From NCBI GenBank assembly GCA_037893245.1, contig JBAIAA010000096.1, forward strand, positions 1,612,001-1,676,000: 64,000 nt of DNA. Direction: 5' to 3'. The stretch is from Crossaster papposus. Its lineage: Eukaryota; Echinodermata; Asteroidea; Velatida; Solasteridae. Position numbers and translations under genes: made by a program. The notes beneath the pieces were generated by a model. It searched no databases and was not told the origin of the DNA. It saw nothing but the letters and a program-made list of their open reading frames with translations. Each line of letters starts with the position of its first letter. Position 1 is the stretch's first letter. This document shows positions 44,881-56,700 of this stretch, one piece after another.

Positions 44881-45298
44881 TCGGGCCTCATAACTTCACG
44901 AAATCCACAAGTGCTCTTATTAGTGTTACAGATTTTTTGTCTTGCCTAACCATACACAATTGCCCACCTTCCACCAAAAAGATCGGGTTATTACCTTTCT
45001 TCATTTTATGATTTTTTGGATTTGCGACCTTTGGGTTTTCCCTTTGTAGTGTATCGAACAGTTCCGCAACATCCAAAGCCTTGTTCAGACAGTTTTGCTA
45101 TCAGCGACGGACTCGTATAGTAATTATCACAGTATATGATGTGTCCCTTAATCTAAAGTGGTTTGATAAGTTCAATGACCACTTTTCATGCAACTGTCAC
45201 GTTTGGTGGATGGCAGTCTGATGACTCGGAATCTACATGTACCTGATCTTTAATACAGTTTGGGTGTTGTCGGCGCCCGTGTACAGTTTCCAATTACA
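44881..45298 (-). pseudogene. piggyBac transposase remnant, C-terminal part
   Basis: Reading the minus strand from the junction at 45298: LYTGADNTQT, then GHIIYCDNYYTSPSLIAKL (the conserved DN-Y-TSP catalytic region) and GFGCCGTVRYTTKG. In another frame RQDKKSVTLI resembles the DKRDV region. Stops and frameshifts show decay. It continues the fragment at 51627-52200; the two are separated by a 6.3-kb insertion. Confidence 0.85.
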
Positions 45299-45398
45299 TA
45301 TGGGCGGCCATCAGGGCAAAAAAGACATATCGGTAAAATTGTTTTTCCCGCACGCGCACTCAGACAACTCAAACAATTGTAATCCCCGCCCGCACGAT

Positions 45399-46258
45399 TG
45401 CATTCCCCCCGCGCGATTGCATTCCCCCCGCGCGATGCGATTGCATTCCCCGCGCGATGCGATTGCAATCCCCGCGCGATGCGATTGCATTCCCCGCGCG
45501 ATGCGATTGCAATCCCCGCGCGATTGTAATCCCCCGCACGATTGCATTCCCCACAAGATCAGAATGATTCCCCGCACGATTACATTCCCCGCACGATTAC
45601 ATTCCCCGCACGATTACATTCCCCGCACGATTACATTCCCCGCACGATTACATTCCCCGCGGGATTACATTACCCGCGCGGCTGCATTTCCCGCGCGGCT
45701 GCATTCCCCGCGCGATGCGATTGCAATCCCCGCGCGATGCGATTGTAATCCCCGCGCGATCCCCAGCGCGATTGCAATCCCCCGCACGATTGCAATCCCC
45801 CGCACGATGGCATTCCCCACAAGATCAGAATGATTCCCCGCACGATTACATTCCCCGCACGATTACATTCCCCGCACGATTACATTCCCCGCGCGGCTGC
45901 ATTTCCCGCGCTGCATTCCCCGCGCGATTGCAATCCCCGCGCGACTGTAATCCCCGCACGATTGCATTCTCCGCACGATTGCATTTCCCGCGCTGCATTC
46001 CCCGTGCGATTGCAATCCCCGCGCGATGCGATTGTAATCCCCGCGCGATTGTAATCCCCAGCGCGATTGCAATCCCCCGCACGATTGCAATCCCCCGCAC
46101 GATTGCATTCCCCACAAGATCAGAATGATTCCCCGCACGATTACATTCCCCGCACGATTACATTCCCCGCACGATCACATTCCCCGCACGATTACATTCC
46201 CCGCGCGGCTGCATTTCCCGCGCGGCTGCATTCCCCGCACGATTGCATTCCCCGCAAG
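45399..46258. repeat. GC-rich minisatellite, left array
   Basis: Imperfect 17- to 22-bp units such as CACGATTACATTCCCCG and GCGCGATTGCATTCCCC. A marker unit CACAAGATCAGAATGATTCC recurs at about 45552, 45817 and 46112, showing a higher-order repeat of about 265-295 bp. Confidence 0.9.
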
Positions 46259-46457
46259 ATTGTAATCACCGAAATATTAGGCACTAACTAACGATAGAGG
46301 GCGCTTTTTATTTGTCAAACACAGAGCTAGTCTAGTCCGACAAAAATAATTGCTGATTTTTTTTTTGGACAAGATGTGGCAGAGGCATAGAGCTATATTA
46401 AATTACTAGAGCGCCCTCTGGATGTACAATTAAGTGATGCGAGCTGGGCGCATCCAT

Positions 46458-46923
46458 GAGCAAGTTCGGGCGCGAACTATAGTTAACCATAGTTCGACTA
46501 ACATCGCTCGAACGCAGAATGGTTGGACTATCTAGTCGACTATTTGGAACCAGACCCTGGAGCACGGTTGCCGCTGGTTGACAGTAGCCTCTTTTCATAG
46601 GAAAACATGGAGAGAACCAGTGACCGTGTCAGTAGTCGGACGGAGGGAAAGGCAGTAACGTTAAGTGAAAATCTGGCGGGCCTAATGTAATTTTTGTCTT
46701 GTTTTTGGACCAACATGACTAACGTTATGGCTTATACTACTTATATGCGTGGAAGAATAGTGGCAATACCCATTTCATTCATGTCGCAAATGTAAACAAA
46801 GCGGTTGCCATCTTTTCAACAATAGTTCGACTAGAGCCGTTCGAGCGAACTGCATTTGAGCATGCGCATTGGTAAAGCAGAGACTGACTAATGGTTAACT
46901 ATAGTTCGCGCCCGAACTTGCTC
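46458..46923. mobile_element. MITE, GAGCAAGTTCGGGCGC ends
   Basis: Near-perfect inverted ends of about 33 bp (through GAACTATAGTTAACCAT), with CAT on both sides as a possible 3-bp target duplication. Confidence 0.85.
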
Positions 46924-47252
46924 CATGTTTGTGCACAAATCTATGGAAACCTCACAATTTTGTACGGCTTTTGTACGGCTATTTGCATATCTGCGTTTGT
47001 ATTCTATACAATGCGTTATAGCCGATACGCCCCAAACCAAAACGCATGATCAGCAAATGAGCGCAAACATCGCAAATGCGCGTGCGTATTCGCGCGCTGC
47101 AGTTGAATTTGCCGTGACTTTTTTTGCCTGACATGACGCGCCTAAAGTTGTTTGCGTCTGTTCTACTTGCACGCGCGTTGCATTTAGGGTACACTTTCAA
47201 AATTAAATCCATCTATTTTTATTATGTTCTACAACACGCACATGAATTCAAA

Positions 47253-47422
47253 GGCCGAGTTCGGGCGGTCTGTTCTTGACACGCGTAACTTGTTCTTGCA
47301 AAACCCTGATGGATAGGTGGTGTGTGTTCTTGTTCCGAGTGCAATGTTCACGGGTCGCGTTCCCGCCGTTCGAGCGCGAGAACAGAGTTCGCGTGTCAAG
47401 AACAGGCCGCCCGAACTCGGCC
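47253..47422. mobile_element. MITE, GGCCGAGTTCGGGCGG ends
   Basis: Inverted ends extend through TGTTCTTGACACGCG; AAA on both sides; 170 bp. Confidence 0.8.
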
Positions 47423-47512
47423 AAAATGTCTGCGTACAGAATGGATTCAAAGGATCTCCGCGCGTAAAAATGAAGAGTTAGCGCTCTAGTAATTTAATAT
47501 AGCTATATGGGC

Positions 47513-48440
47513 AGAGGGCACTCCACATATTGTTACCCAACACACCCCTCCTTAAAACCTAAAAAGAACTCCTGAGATTCCGGGAACACAATTGGGGGGG
47601 GGGGGGGGGGGGGTTCCCTCAGCTACATATCGCGCTTCATATGTTTTTGTTAGGGCAGGGAGTCAGACTAGATTTCCAAACGATTCAACGGTGTTGGTTT
47701 ACACAGGTTGTGCACATGCGCTGAATGAAGCGATTGTCCCCGATATATGCGATGGTACGCCACCGCCGTTTCTTAAGCGACATGCTGTACAGTTGTGCAC
47801 ATGTGCCATTTTCAAATCCAGATCAAATAAAATGCATAATTTATGAGCGGTGACCCGCGACAGAGGGACGATAACAAACCGGAAATTACTGATGAATACT
47901 GACATTAGGGTCTTCTTAATTTTCATGAGTTTATTCATAAGGATATCCGTGATGTAATAACCCCCAAAACAAACCCTATATAGTTATAGATATACTAACC
48001 TGTAAAAAATTCATTTCAAAAGTGGTAGCAATTTTAAGATATTGACGACAATCTGGAGCGGTTATGTCTACGCAGGAATAATAATCTGCATTGGAATACA
48101 CAATCTGCGAAACGTCACTGCAGTAACGCTTCTCAGATTCAAATTTTTGAGGATCAAAATGGATATCTTTTTCCATAACCGCAGTACTTCAAAGTGAACA
48201 GTTTCTAAAAATGCATTATACTATCCAAAGCTGCTGTACTTCTTCTTACCAAGTAAGTTTTTATGGCCATTCATTTTTGGAGTAATTACCAAAGGTATAC
48301 GATCCCTTTGAACAGTAGGAGGGATTTATATGATGTTAACAATGGTTGAGGATGGTTCACAATGCCCTAATAAATAAAAGCTGTTGCCATATTACTTGTC
48401 TCAATGAATTTTGTTTAGTCACAGAAGCCTTGAACTAACT
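47513..48440. other. Composite interior, no gene recognised
   Basis: Contains a G19 run at about 47595 and a repeated TTGTGCACATG word (about 47707 and 47794). No coding support. Confidence 0.4.
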
Positions 48441-48902
48441 CTAGGCAACGAATGTATGGTTGATAGTTCCATATGTTTTCGTCAATGTCCGAAGCCAAAG
48501 TGACCATGATATACTCCATATTTTCTGCTGATCATTCACAGTCACATCATCCTCTCCTTGTTCTGGAAGAGGCGCTTCATAATCGACTCCAAAGTTTGCC
48601 ATTCCCTTCACACAAAAACAAAACAAAAAACAGCATGCACTTGGCCGGCGATTTGCCTGGGTTTTCTTCTTGTTTACAGTTTTCATAGATTTTTTCATCC
48701 TGGAATATGGCGTTTCTTGGAGCATATTATTTCAGAGGGTACATAATAAGCATGTGTCAAGCTCTCAATTTTAGTTTACGATCTCGCAGTCAGCGACAGG
48801 GTTTGGTTAACGGTTTTTAAATGAGAGAGAGAGAAACGGGGGGGGGGGGGAGAAAAGAAAAAGAGGCGAAATAATATCACTGTAAATTTGTTTTATGGGG
48901 GG

Positions 48903-48948
<46 letters not shown>

Positions 48949-49786
48949 CAGATGTCTCTGACCCCCTTGAACATAACGCATCAACAAAATCCTTGAAAAA
49001 TAGGGCAGTTTTGAGGGGAAAATGCGCTCTGACCCCCTCTGGTGCTCAGTTATCGATGGCTGACTAAATGCTAATTTTTGCATTATCAATGCAAATGTAA
49101 TGAAGTACATGTACATGTACCTTTGAAGATTCAATAAATTGAAGTTCATAATTTGTACACGTATTTTTTAAAACTTTCTATACATCCTGGGCACGCACTG
49201 TACATGTACATACCTGTCTGACATCACCAAAGTACTCATTGGGTATTACTGTGTCAGAGCATGGAGGAAGGAAGAGTTTGCAACAGCATGGAGACCACTG
49301 ATGAACAGCTGAATTGGAGATCTGTTCCCTTCTGTTCTAAGTGCATGGTTGTTCCAAATAGAGACAAAGACTTGAAGAAGTTTGTTGATGCGTGGTAAAA
49401 ATACCATGCTCAGACAAAACAGGTGCGATTCATTATCTGGGTCAAGAATGCCAATGTCTTCCATATGATAGAACAGCGCGTAGAAAGAAGACAATACCGC
49501 CTCATACACATCCCTCCAAAGTCTTTCTATTCGACAGTTGTGAACACTGCGCCCCCAGATGAAACTACCTCTACCTTCACCTCTTGATGGATGGCTTGAC
49601 ATGAAGACCTTGACCAATGCATTTTCTCCTCCCTTGTCCCCTCTCACTCTTGATGGTAATCCCCATTCAGCTACAGCTTCCTTAAAGCAGCCAAGGACTG
49701 TCTCCGACCAGTTGTTGTCACTTGCTTTCAAAAAAACGACGACTCGGCTGAACCCCTCAATACCGCCATGCACAACGAAACGCCAT
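48441..49786 (-). pseudogene. Integrase-core (DDE, rve-like) gene remnant
   Basis: The main exon on the minus strand starts after an acceptor TTTTGTTGTAG at 49787 and encodes RWRFVVHGGIEGFSRVVVFL, RVRGDKGGEN (second acidic residue) and NCRIERLWRDVYEAVL (catalytic Glu). The first catalytic Asp would lie in an upstream exon not found here. At about 49255 the frame shifts; the shifted frame reads NEYFGDVRQ up to a donor CAG/GTATGT (49214). A further piece at 48441-48645 (acceptor GTGAAG) reads FGVDYEAPLPEQGED. The pattern matches integrase-core proteins found on transposons in fish and invertebrates. It lies inside the composite element; whether it belongs to it is unknown. Confidence 0.7.
48900..48948. 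repeat. G homopolymer run
   Basis: About 40 uninterrupted Gs (48907-48947), preceded by another G11-12 at about 48839. Its length in the assembly is probably unreliable. Confidence 0.9.
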
Positions 49787-49799
49787 CTACAACAAAATC

Positions 49800-50376
49800 A
49801 TACATATTTCAGTATGAAAAGGTGGTAAGCTCTTAACAATTTTCTGTCCCTATTAAAGAGGGCAAATTGTGTGTATTTGTGTAAAATGACCCATAGACAA
49901 CCTTAAATTTTGGAAGACTTGTGGTTAACCCCCACCCAAGGAACGCTCTGTAGTGAGCAGCCACGATCGTACATGTTGAAGTACTACAGTGTCAATCCTG
50001 TGCCTTTATGCAACATTTTAAACAGTTTTACATCAACTTTAACATATGGTCTTATGGTTCATACAGACATACAGAATTTAGGACTGGTAGGTATCTCCCA
50101 AGAGATTTGTTTGGGCGAGAAAAGAAGCAAAACACTGGTGGCCCTGTCTTCCTGTTCATTTCCTTTCTCGTTTGTTTGTTTGTATGGTGTGTGCATGTGG
50201 CACATTAGTGTTACTTCACAACAAAAGTTCTTACCATGTTAGGCCTTTTTTTTTAAAGGAAGGAGGAGGCCCTTTTTTCCCCTTTTTTTCCAAAATGGCC
50301 GCCTGACACATTTTAATTCGAGTCATGATTGTAGTGAACATGTCACACCCTATCGTGCAAATCTGTCATTCTGCAT
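49800..50376. other. Composite interior, right part
   Basis: No exon found upstream of the integrase piece. 50245-50356 is a reversed fragment of the MITE 40745-41143 (AAGGAAGGAGGAGGCCC, ATTCGAGTCATG). Confidence 0.5.
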
Positions 50377-50385
50377 ATGTCTGAA

Positions 50386-51540
50386 TCGCGCGGGGATTGC
50401 AATCGCATCGCGCGGGGATTGCAATCGCATCGCGCGGGGATTGCAATCGCATCGCGCGGGGATTGCAATCGCATCGCGCAGGGAATGCAATCGCATCGCG
50501 CGGGGATTGCAATCGCATCGCGCGGGGATTGCAATCGCACCGCGCGGGGAATGCAATCGCACCGCGCGGCCGGAATGCAATCGCACCGCGCGGGGAATGC
50601 AATCGCACCGCGCGGGGAATGCAATCGCACCGCGCGGGGAATGCAATCGCACCGCGCGGGGAATGCAATCGCACCGCGCGGGGAATGCAATCGCACCGCG
50701 CGGGGAATGCAATCGCACCGCGCGGGGAATGCAATCGCACCGCGCGGGGAATGCAATCGCACCGCGCGGGGATTGCAATCGCACCGCGCGGGGATTGCAA
50801 TCGCATCGCGCGGGGATTGCAATCGCATCGCGCAGGGAATGCAATCGCATCGCGCGGGGATTGCAATCGCATCGCGCGGGGATTGCAATCGCACCGCGCG
50901 GGGAATGCAATCGCACCGCGCGGCCGGAATGCAATCGCACCGCGCGGGGAATGCAATCGCACCGCGCGGGGAATGCAATCGCACCGCGCGGGGAATGCAA
51001 TCGCACCGCGCGGGGAATGCAATCGCACCGCGCGGGGAATGCAATCGCACCGCGCGGGGAATGCAATCGCACCGTGCGGGGATTGCAATCGCACCGCGCG
51101 GGGATTGCAATCGCATCGCGCGGGGATTGCAATCGCATCGCGCAGGGAATGCAATCGCATCGCGCGGGGATTGCAATCGCATCGCGCGGGGATTGCAATC
51201 GCACCGCGCGGGGAATGCAATCGCACCGCGCGGCCGGAATGCAATCGCACCGCGCGGGGAATGCAATCGCACCGCGCGGGGAATGCAATCGCACCGCGCG
51301 GGGAATGCAATCGCACCGCGCGGGGAATGCAATCGCACCGCGCGGGGAATGCAATCGCACCGCGCGGGGAATGCAATCGCACCGCGCGGGGAATGCAATC
51401 GCACCGCGCGGGGAATGCAATCGCATCGCGCGGGGAATGCAATCGCATCGCGCGTGGAATGCAATCGCATCGCGCGTGGAAGGCAATCGCATCGCGCGTG
51501 GAATGCAATCGCGCGGGGGGAATGCAATCGTGCGGGCGGG
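50386..51540. repeat. 22-bp GC-rich minisatellite, right array
   Basis: About 52 tandem units of GCAATCGCATCGCGCGGGGATT or its GCACC..GGGAAT variant. Variant units (CGCGCAGGG at about 50480, 50834 and 51144; 24-bp CGCGCGGCCGG units at three places) reveal higher-order blocks of 354 and 310 bp. The unit has no stop in any frame, so all six frames stay open for over 1.1 kb; the long translations are artefacts. Confidence 0.95.
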
Positions 51541-51626
51541 GATTACAATTGTTTGAGTTGTCCGAGTGCGCGTGCGGGAAACACAATTTTACCGATATGT
51601 CTTTTTTGCCCTGATGGCCGCCCATA

Positions 51627-52200
51627 ATTACACGTGTATCCCGATTTGCTTTCGTTCATTGGAAATGCTTTAATACGACGGTTTCACGGTTTGGGGGGGG
51701 GGCATGTACTGAATACAACTTAAGCGTCCCTTGGTATTTACAGGTTAAGAAACTTCGGGATAATGACTTCTATCAAGGGCCGAACTTTGGAAAGTTTGTC
51801 CCGTTTAGCCGAGGATTTAAGAGGAATTTGGTTATTTGAGATGTGGAGAAACTGAAGAATGGAACTAAAACAATTTCTCGACAATACCGACGGATAAAAT
51901 GGAATTTGCCAAATGTCTGGCGTTGACCAGTACATCCTGTATTAAGATGATTTGTTTATGCCCATAGCAATGATAAGTGCTACAAATGCCATCATTTTGG
52001 GAACGTTGGTTGGGTTCCAGGAGAACTGTTGTTCAGGCTTTGAGTCCATTGTTTGCTGCGCATAGCGATTAGTCTCGTCGACGAGCGTATCCCACACGAG
52101 TTTACAACAACACAAAAGCTTGAAGATCTCCACTGCCGATAGTGTGGCAAAGTCGCCGGTGGGGCCAGGATTTCCAGTGAACTGCACAGTCCCACGATCG
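51627..52200 (-). pseudogene. piggyBac transposase remnant, N-terminal part
   Basis: Minus strand: FKLLCCCKLVWDTLVDETNR, AFVALIIAMGINK, then after a stop YWSTPDIWQIPFYPSVLSRN, ILQFLHISNN and KVRPLIEVIIPKF, the standard order in DDE_Tnp_1_7 proteins. In another frame KYQGTLKLYSVHAP leads to SKSGYT at the junction 51627, where the composite element begins. Several frameshifts. N-terminal residues before about 52190 are not recognised. Confidence 0.85.
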
Positions 52201-53750
52201 TAGTGGTCTCGTCGTTCCCAACCAGATCGGAAAGTGAAATTTGTTTTCAGTTTCGAACGACAGGTGTAAGTGTCTTTATACTTGCATACATGTGGTTACA
52301 TAACCACAAGCATTATAAGCTGAGCGCTTACAGAGATAGCACACTCTCGTTCACGCACCAGTACAGCCTTTCCCTTCCCAGTCATTCCAAACCTTAAAAA
52401 AAAACTAGGTATTTAACGGAAATTCGGTTCATGAAGTACGCCTCCGCTGACTGCCCAGTACGTACCCACGTTTCCCCCACCGGTTTTTTTTCGTGGCCAC
52501 CGAGCACTGGTGATTCATCATCAGGCTGGCGGTCGACACCAATATCATTGTGTCAGTCGAGTAAAACCCTAGCAAGTCGCACTTTATCTCACTTGCTTTC
52601 TATATAATACATTCACCGTGATTTTATAAAATTGTTGCATTTGAGTGACCTTTGAATGCATACACTTTGGAAGTGTAAGCAAGGTGTACCAGCGTGCACA
52701 ATTCCAATTGTTCACCAAAGTACAAGTGTTTTATTATATTGTGTTTTAAATAAAGGTAGAATTAGAAAAGAAATTAACTTTCTTACGGAGGTATGTAGAA
52801 AGAAATTGACTTTTCCGGTTCTTGATCTGACGGCTGTCACCTTGGTAGGTAGGCTGCAAGAGAACAACGGTCAAGTTTTAATCTCGGTCCTACATTTGTT
52901 AATGCTAATTGCTGCACAGGCCACATGCCTAAAATGAATATTGCGCTGGGGAAAAGACGATCATGGTGGCCTCAATAGTCGTTGCCGATACATTGTCTTG
53001 GTAGGCCTAATGTCATGAATGTGAATGCCTTGTGAATGGTATTGTGAATATGGCGAATGCCTCCAAATTCTTTCAAAATATTAATAGGCCAAACGGCCTA
53101 CGATCAGGCTATTCGTTTTGAAGGTTAAGACTAGTGCACTTTTAGCTTGTGGACTTTTTTGGACGTAAAATTGCACGACAGGCTATATCATGTTTATGGG
53201 TGGAGGTGAATGCTATAGGGACCTACACTAGCTGTTTTAATGAATGTAATCATACTCAAGCCTATTGGCCGGGAAGACTACATGCGCTTATCTCTTGAAA
53301 TTATGTTGTGTTTTTGCCGACTATGCTCTCGTCGTCCGAAGATTCATCATCTGTGGCATCATTTACGTCGGATTCTGAATCATCTGCCAAAATCTCAGCC
53401 AAAATCTCAGCATTTAGTGCCGTTTCCATCCTTAAAAACCGACACCGCTACCCCTGCTGACTCGATCGACTGCGTGCATACGCGCGCCCGCATGTTAAAC
53501 GCAAAATGACGCTACATCAGCCACGTGACCGGCGGCGCAACCATGATGCACGCAGCCTGCATGCCATTAGCCTCTGTCATGAATTGGCGAAAATCAACCG
53601 AAGAGGGCGTTTTGCGGAAATTTGTCAATATGGCTTCCGAGCTCTCGCGTGAGACTAACGTTAGCTATACCAAGGAGGAAGGAAAACAGATAGTTAGTGA
53701 AGTGCGGGGGGAAATACTTAATAAGCCTTTTCGAAGTATGGCTGCCTGAT
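52201..53750. other. Intergenic between piggyBac remnant and THAP/YqaJ transposon
   Basis: No recognised gene. A short serine-rich open frame starts at 53323 (MLSSSEDSSSVASFTSDSES) and another ends at 53749 (MASELSRETNVSYTKEEG); either may be a decayed first exon. 53568-53640 has an inverted partner at 59922-60000 (CATTAGCCTCTGTCATGA). Confidence 0.4.
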
Positions 53751-53787
53751 AGAGGGCGCCCTTCGGTTTGGGTAAACTTAATTCAAG

Positions 53788-56700
53788 ATGGCTGCAGCTG
53801 TCCGAACGTCAGCAATGTCAACTGCAGACAGTGGCACCGGCGTTGAGGTGAGTACTTTGTTAAAATGTTAGTATTTTTCTGCAATTATTTGTTATAGGCA
53901 CGACAGTTTTTAAAATTGTAGGCCTAGTTAATTTCGGTTTATCAGAATTTATAAACTGAAGAAATTCCTAAATGCAAATTTAGTTTTTTGTTAATTTGGG
54001 ACTAAATTTTATGACACTGAAATCGGGAAAGAATTAGTCACAGATATCACACAAAAAAATACTACTTCGACCTAGGCCCCCTATCAGCCATTAGAAAGCA
54101 ATACATTTTCTAAAAAAAAATCAAATTTAGCTCAGAAAATACTGAAACATTTACTGAGAAAACAATTTTTCAGACTAGTCCAGACTCACTCAGGCAGGGT
54201 GTCGTAAGTGATGTCTGTGAATTCTTTCGCCCGTGGGTCAACAATGCATGAGGAAAGTCAAGGGAAATGTTGAAATGTACCACGTTAGGAGACTCCACTA
54301 TACAGCTAACAATAGCCCCCCCCCCTCCCAAAAAAAACCAAAAAAAACACTAGACTAGACAGACATTATGCGTCTGTTGAGAACATACGCATGGCTATTC
54401 TGTTTAATTGGATGTTTAACTCTCCCAACAGATTTCTCCAGAGAAGCTGAAACTAGAAGAGCTAAAAAGCTGGTTAAATGAGAACAAGGTTCCGTATCAC
54501 CACTCATGGAGGAAGTTGCAACTTGTACAAAGGTAAGACTAAGAGCCTCAACGTTGATTTTTACGTTCAGTTAAAAATTCATCAATTTTAAATCACTTAT
54601 TCAGGTTATACAAAAAATTACCATGGATCTTTTTTTTAGTTCGAAATTTTTTTCACATTGTACACATCAATCCGTGGATATTTTAATTTGTATTGCTTAA
54701 TGGTGAACATTTTTGCATTAATGTTGAATTTGCATCTCTTTGTGAGACTGGTAATTTGATTGAAAATAAAATGATAGCATCTCGAACGGACTTCTAACGG
54801 TGGCGCGCTGCAGGTAGATCGTCGTGAAAAATAATCACACGTCTGGGCTCGGGGGAAAAAACAATAAAACCCATCACGAACTGGTTAATCGGTATATAAA
54901 ATGTCACATTGGATTTTTGTACTTTTTCGGGTACTCAAGAACCATATAATTGCAGTAATTGGGTGCTGGTCCCAAAGTTAACCGTAAGCGCTTATGCATA
55001 TTAAATATTTGATACCATCACTTTAAACAAAGTGTTTAATTATAAATATTTCAAAAATATTAAGTGTAAATACCATATAATAACAAAATGCAAATTTTTC
55101 ATGATTTTATCTTTCAGAGTAAAAGATGCTGTTGCCAATGGATTTCAGCCACCAATTCCCAAAAGGGGCACAAAATCATCTAGTAAAGTAACATATCCTG
55201 CGACTGGCACAGGTTGGACAAAATCTCTCGTTAATGTAAAGGTCACGCTGAAGATGGTTGATGAGTATGTAGTACAGCATAACACAAGTACCTTCCAGCG
55301 TGAAGACCTCTCGGCACCAAGTGTTAAATTGAAGGCATTTAAATTTGCAGCTGAAGGATACTGTACAAATATTCTCACATACCAATCAGTGAACACTGTA
55401 TTTTGTACTGGTCGGTGTTTTCACTCATTTAAGAAAAATGAGACCCCACATGTAGTCAGGTGTGCTCTCAGAAATGGCCAGGTACATCATGGGGAATGCA
55501 CATGTAGCGCAGGAGATGGCGGCCACTGTAACCACGTTTTGGCACTGTTGTATTCCCTCTGTACGTTCACGGATAATAAACTGACTACAGTGCCAGATGA
55601 CATTACTTGTACCTCAATGCTACAGAAGTGGCATAAACCACGGGGGAAGAACATCTGCCCTGAACCTATTGACCAGGTTGTGTATAAGAAAATTCGAATG
55701 CAGGATGAGTCAGTATCCACACGAGTAACCACTGGCATTCATTTCAACCCTCTACAAAGCAGCAAGGGTACCACTGCTCCATGATCCCCAATTGATCAGG
55801 CAATCAGTGTACAAATTACAAAACATCAACCCACGGATTCCAGCTGCATATATGTTGAAGGCTTCTCAAGAGTCCACCATATACATCCGAACAATATTTG
55901 GACCAGTAGAGAAGGGGTCGCTTCTGTCGTACCAGCATAACATCAAAAATCCTGTCAGTTTTCCCACGATCAGCAACATTACTCCCTCTCATGGTTGTCC
56001 ACCCCAGACTCTTGAATACCCCCCGTTTCCTTTGCACGAAGTCCCTCACTATTCTTCATCCAGCTTTCAGATTCCAAATGATAGTGATGAGTATCTTGAC
56101 TTCTTGCACGGCCTTGTTTTGACATCTACGGAGGCAACTGAACTAGAACAGGCCACACAAAAACAGTCAGAGTGATTTGTGGAAGTCTGCACGCAAACAC
56201 AGACTCACTGCATCCACATTTGGTAAAGTTAAGCAAGCAATGGGTAAAAGAGGGACTAAATCCAAAGATAACATTGTTAGAGGCAAACTTGATCCAAAAC
56301 AACCATCTCAGTATGTGCAAAACATGTTTAAACATGGTCTTAGGATGGAACCAGTTATTGCTGAGAGATACACAGTATATATGCATATCATTGGTCATCC
56401 TGTAAAGGTGATGGACTCGGGTTTGGTGGTTAATGAGAATAATGTATGGCTTGCTGCAACACCCGACAAGAAAGTTGTTGACCCGTGTGAAAAGTCACCG
56501 TTTGGAATAGTAGAAATGAAGGCCCCTGCCCATCCAAAATACAGATATGTAACCCCCTTAGAAGCCTGTAATTCCCCAACATTCTACCTTGAAAATTTGG
56601 ATGGGTTCCCACAGCTAAAACACATGCATGAATGTGGGTATTATGAACAACTACAAGGAATGGCTTTGACTGGGGCCAAGTGGTGTGATTTTGCCTTTTG

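Larger units (their letters stand above)
46388..47512. mobile_element. TIR element inside the composite, with two nested MITEs
   Basis: CTATATTAAATTACTAGAGCGC near 46390 is inverted at about 47480-47505. It contains 46458-46923 (GAGCAAGTTCGGGCGCGAAC and its complement) and 47253-47422 (GGCCGAGTTCGGGCGGTCTG and near-complement with CTTGACACGCG). Confidence 0.8.
45299..51626. mobile_element. 6.3-kb composite element with satellite-bearing inverted ends and 6-bp target duplication
   Basis: TATGGGCGGCCATCAGGGC at 45299 is mirrored at 51626. The inverted ends match over about 115 bp with about two differences and then run into GC-rich minisatellite arrays (45399-46258 and 50386-51540). ATTACA lies directly outside both ends (45293-45298, 51627-51632). 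Removing the element and one ATTACA makes the flanking piggyBac sequence read on in frame (KSGYTCN joined to WKLYTG), which fixes the boundaries. The 4.1 kb between the arrays holds nested MITEs and an integrase-like pseudogene. No known superfamily is assigned; 6-bp duplications fit some integrase-type and Dada-type elements. Confidence 0.8.

Noticed and set aside
50386-51540. Regular direct repeats suggestive of a CRISPR array
   Set aside because: Units are contiguous with no unique spacers, and the context is an animal genome; it is a minisatellite.
50343-51627. Several overlapping open frames of about 370-420 codons on both strands (RDCNRIARGLQSHRAG-like)
   Set aside because: They are translations of a 22-bp tandem repeat with no stop in any frame; identical openness in all frames and no codon structure argue against protein coding.
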